Shown piece by piece: positions 62,464-64,000 of a stretch of 64,000 nt of DNA. Source of the stretch: Phaeodactylibacter xiamenensis (lineage in GTDB: Bacteria > Bacteroidota > Bacteroidia > Chitinophagales > Saprospiraceae); the NCBI RefSeq assembly GCF_000759025.1, contig NZ_JPOS01000012.1, forward strand, positions 372,001 to 436,000. Direction: 5' to 3'. The position numbers were made by a program, and so were the translations under genes. The notes under the pieces are model-generated. The model was not told where the DNA came from, did no database searches, and was given only the letters and a program-made list of their open reading frames with translations. How positions within the stretch are numbered: position 1 is the stretch's first letter; each line of letters opens with the position of its first letter.

Positions 62464-62728
62464 TTGTGATAGTGATGATCACAAAGTTATCTTTAAAGCG
62501 GAAACACACCCTTTTGCTGTAAATAATTCCCCCAACGCAGATGAGCGTTGTGAAGCACTATAAACAATTTGTTCGTTTGTTTGACCCATTTTAATCTTAG
62601 TCAAATCAATACCATTACCGCTGCTGATTTTTAAGTTGCTGGCTATTTCGTGCAGAGCATATCCAAAAGGGGGGGTATAACCCGGCACGAGTCCACCCGG
62701 CTGTTCCAAAAAAATTAGCGGTTAGATG
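62464..62728. other. Gap between the antirepressor-like gene and methylmalonyl-CoA mutase
   Basis: No gene I can support. A 76-codon minus-strand frame at 62479-62709 has no recognisable family. Confidence 0.4.
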
Positions 62729-62766
62729 CCCCACCTCCGTTCCCATTGAGGTGGGGTGTTTTTTTA
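62729..62766 (+). terminator. Intrinsic terminator before the mutase stop
   Basis: CCCCACCTC (62729-62737) and GAGGTGGGG (62748-62756) form a 9-bp perfect stem with a 10-base loop and a T-run that reaches the mutase stop codon (minus strand). It ends the plus-strand transcript, 266 bases after the antirepressor-like stop. Confidence 0.85.
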
Positions 62767-64000
62767 TACGGTAGTCTCCTCTACGCCTTCGATCAACACC
62801 TGCAATATTTGCGAGGCCGCTTTAGCAATCTTTGTTCCAGGCCCGAAAACGCCCACAACTCCCTGATCGTACAAATACTGATAGTCCTGAGCGGGGATGA
62901 CACCACCTACCACCACCATGATATCTTCGCGCCCAATAGCCTCCAAAGCTTTGATGGTAGCTGGAACAAGCGTCTTATGCCCGGCAGCCAGAGAAGAGAT
63001 GCCCAGAATATGCACATCGTTTTCTGCAGCCTGACGCGCCGCTTCTTCCGGGGTCTGGAAGAGCGGACCAATATCAACGTCAAAGCCCAGGTCAGCAAAG
63101 CTTGTCGCGATGACCTTGGCGCCACGATCGTGCCCGTCCTGCCCCAGCTTGGCTACCATAATACGAGGACGGCGGCCTTCCAGTGCTGCAAAACGGTCAG
63201 CCAGCTCATGTGCCATTTTGAATTCCTGATCGGTTTTAATTTCACTGGAGTACACTCCGGATATTGACTTGGTCTGTGCTACAAAACGGCCGAATTGGCG
63301 CTCCATCGCATCCGAAATTTCACCAAGGGTAGCCCGGACTCTTGCCGCATCTACTGCTTTGTCCAGAAGGTTGCCCTCCCCGGTGCGGGCGCACTCGTAT
63401 ATGGCCTCCAATGCTTTTTGAACCGCTTCCTCATTGCGGTTGGCTTTCACCTCATTGATACGGCGGATTTGGGATTCCCGCACAGCCGTATTGTCCACTT
63501 CCAGGATATCAATGGGATCTTCCTCATCCAGCCGGAAAACATTGACACCTACAATCTGATCTTTTCCGCTGTCAATGCGAGCCTGTTTTCGGGCAGCCGC
63601 TTCTTCGATACGGAGTTTAGGCAGGCCATCTTCAATCGCTTTAGCCATGCCGCCCAGTTCTTCAACCTCCTCGATCAGTTTCCAGGCGCGGTTGACCAAC
63701 TCATTGGTCAGGTACTCCACGTAGTGAGAGCCGGCCCAGGGATCGACCGCTTTGGTAATATCCGATTCTTTCTGGAGGTAGATCTGTGTATCGCGGGCAA
63801 TCTTGGCAGAGAAATCCGTGGGCAGCGCAATCGCTTCGTCCAGGCTGTTGGTGTGCAGGGACTGTGTGCCGCCCAGCGTAGCCGCCAGCGCCTCGATGGC
63901 TGTACGCCCGACGTTGTTGAAAGGATCCTGTTCGGTAAGGCTCCAACCGGAAGTCTGACTGTGCGTACGCAGCGCCATGGACTTGGGGTTCTCCGGATTG
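62764..64000 (-). CDS. Methylmalonyl-CoA mutase large subunit (C-terminal part, 5' end beyond window)
   Basis: The enzyme converts methylmalonyl-CoA to succinyl-CoA with adenosylcobalamin. About 412 codons are in the window. The frame stays open to the last base, where it reads NPENPKS before [23 protein letters not shown], so the ATG at 63978 is internal. The visible part ends with the B12-binding domain: [36 protein letters not shown], with the DxHxxG lower-ligand motif. Full-length mutase is roughly 700 aa. It links propionyl-CoA from odd-chain fatty acids to the TCA cycle, which suits the beta-oxidation genes. Confidence 0.95.
   Translation of the reverse strand, partial: NPENPKSMALRTHSQTSGWSLTEQDPFNNVGRTAIEALAATLGGTQSLHTNSLDEAIALPTDFSAKIARDTQIYLQKESDITKAVDPWAGSHYVEYLTNELVNRAWKLIEEVEELGGMAKAIEDGLPKLRIEEAAARKQARIDSGKDQIVGVNVFRLDEEDPIDILEVDNTAVRESQIRRINEVKANRNEEAVQKALEAIYECARTGEGNLLDKAVDAARVRATLGEISDAMERQFGRFVAQTKSISGVYSSEIKTDQEFKMAHELADRFAALEGRRPRIMVAKLGQDGHDRGAKVIATSFADLGFDVDIGPLFQTPEEAARQAAENDVHILGISSLAAGHKTLVPATIKALEAIGREDIMVVVGGVIPAQDYQYLYDQGVVGVFGPGTKIAKAASQILQVLIEGVEETTV

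Noticed and set aside
62479-62709. 76-codon minus-strand frame between the antirepressor-like gene and the mutase
   Set aside because: No recognisable family and no promoter seen.

Overview
The window reads as chromosome of a Bacteroidota bacterium, most likely a Saprospiria/Lewinella-type lineage. Three secreted proteins end in type A sorting domains of the type IX secretion system (C-terminal LFPNP, LWPNP and AFPNP motifs). Several genes carry Bacteroidota promoters (-7 TAnnTTTG, in one case with a -33 TTTG exactly 20 bp upstream). Families nearly confined to the phylum are present (DUF6427, DUF5777). GC is moderate. I saw no tRNA, rRNA, CRISPR array or insertion sequence. The genus is inference.

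Layout. 1-8.5 kb: murA with a natural Cys-to-Asp active site, two T9SS cargo proteins, GrpB, a small alpha/beta-barrel protein, a hydrolase and a DUF6427 membrane protein. 8.7-11.9 kb: a stand-alone DsbD alpha-type domain followed by a DsbD with two more such domains. 12-18.6 kb: a secreted TIM-barrel-like protein, a subtilase ending in a SPOR domain, an ECF sigma factor, an XRE regulator and a thioredoxin-like SPOR protein. 18.7-22.8 kb: hutI, an outer-membrane-like protein, a TspO homologue and a PAS-UbiA fusion. 23-27 kb: fatty-acid oxidation genes (acyl-CoA dehydrogenase and fadH), which share a palindromic upstream element. 27-30 kb: an operon of two c-type cytochrome lipoproteins, a DUF5777 barrel and a YceI protein.

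30-38.6 kb is a long minus-strand run: ECF sigma factor with a candidate anti-sigma/membrane partner, serine hydrolase, M28 peptidase, thiL, two tandem thioredoxin-solenoid proteins, a lipoprotein and an SDR. 38.8-44.3 kb: two Hsp20 genes with a large inverted repeat upstream, a PECR-like SDR, fabI, recN and a lipoprotein. 44.9-48.8 kb: superoxide dismutase, fumC, a VOC protein and a TraB/GumN protein. 48.9-50.4 kb: an AT-rich AbiE type IV toxin-antitoxin operon with two palindromes at its start. 50.5-59.8 kb: rhodanese, MFS transporter, small unknowns, TsaC/Sua5, a STAS/SEC14-like protein, a FIST sensor with a histidine kinase, an epimerase-like protein and a TlpA-like lipoprotein. 60-64 kb: an AAA/DUF4143 ATPase, a regulator with a phage antirepressor-like N-terminus, and the 3' part of methylmalonyl-CoA mutase.

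Themes. Envelope thiol chemistry recurs (two DsbD-type genes, four thioredoxin-fold proteins, rhodanese). Lipid metabolism is split between oxidation (acyl-CoA dehydrogenase, FadH, methylmalonyl-CoA mutase) and synthesis (FabI). The strongest candidates for new biology are the shared beta-oxidation palindrome, the PAS-UbiA fusion, the leaderless subtilase-SPOR protein with its Cys-poor thioredoxin-SPOR neighbour, and the antirepressor-like regulator beside the DUF4143 ATPase.
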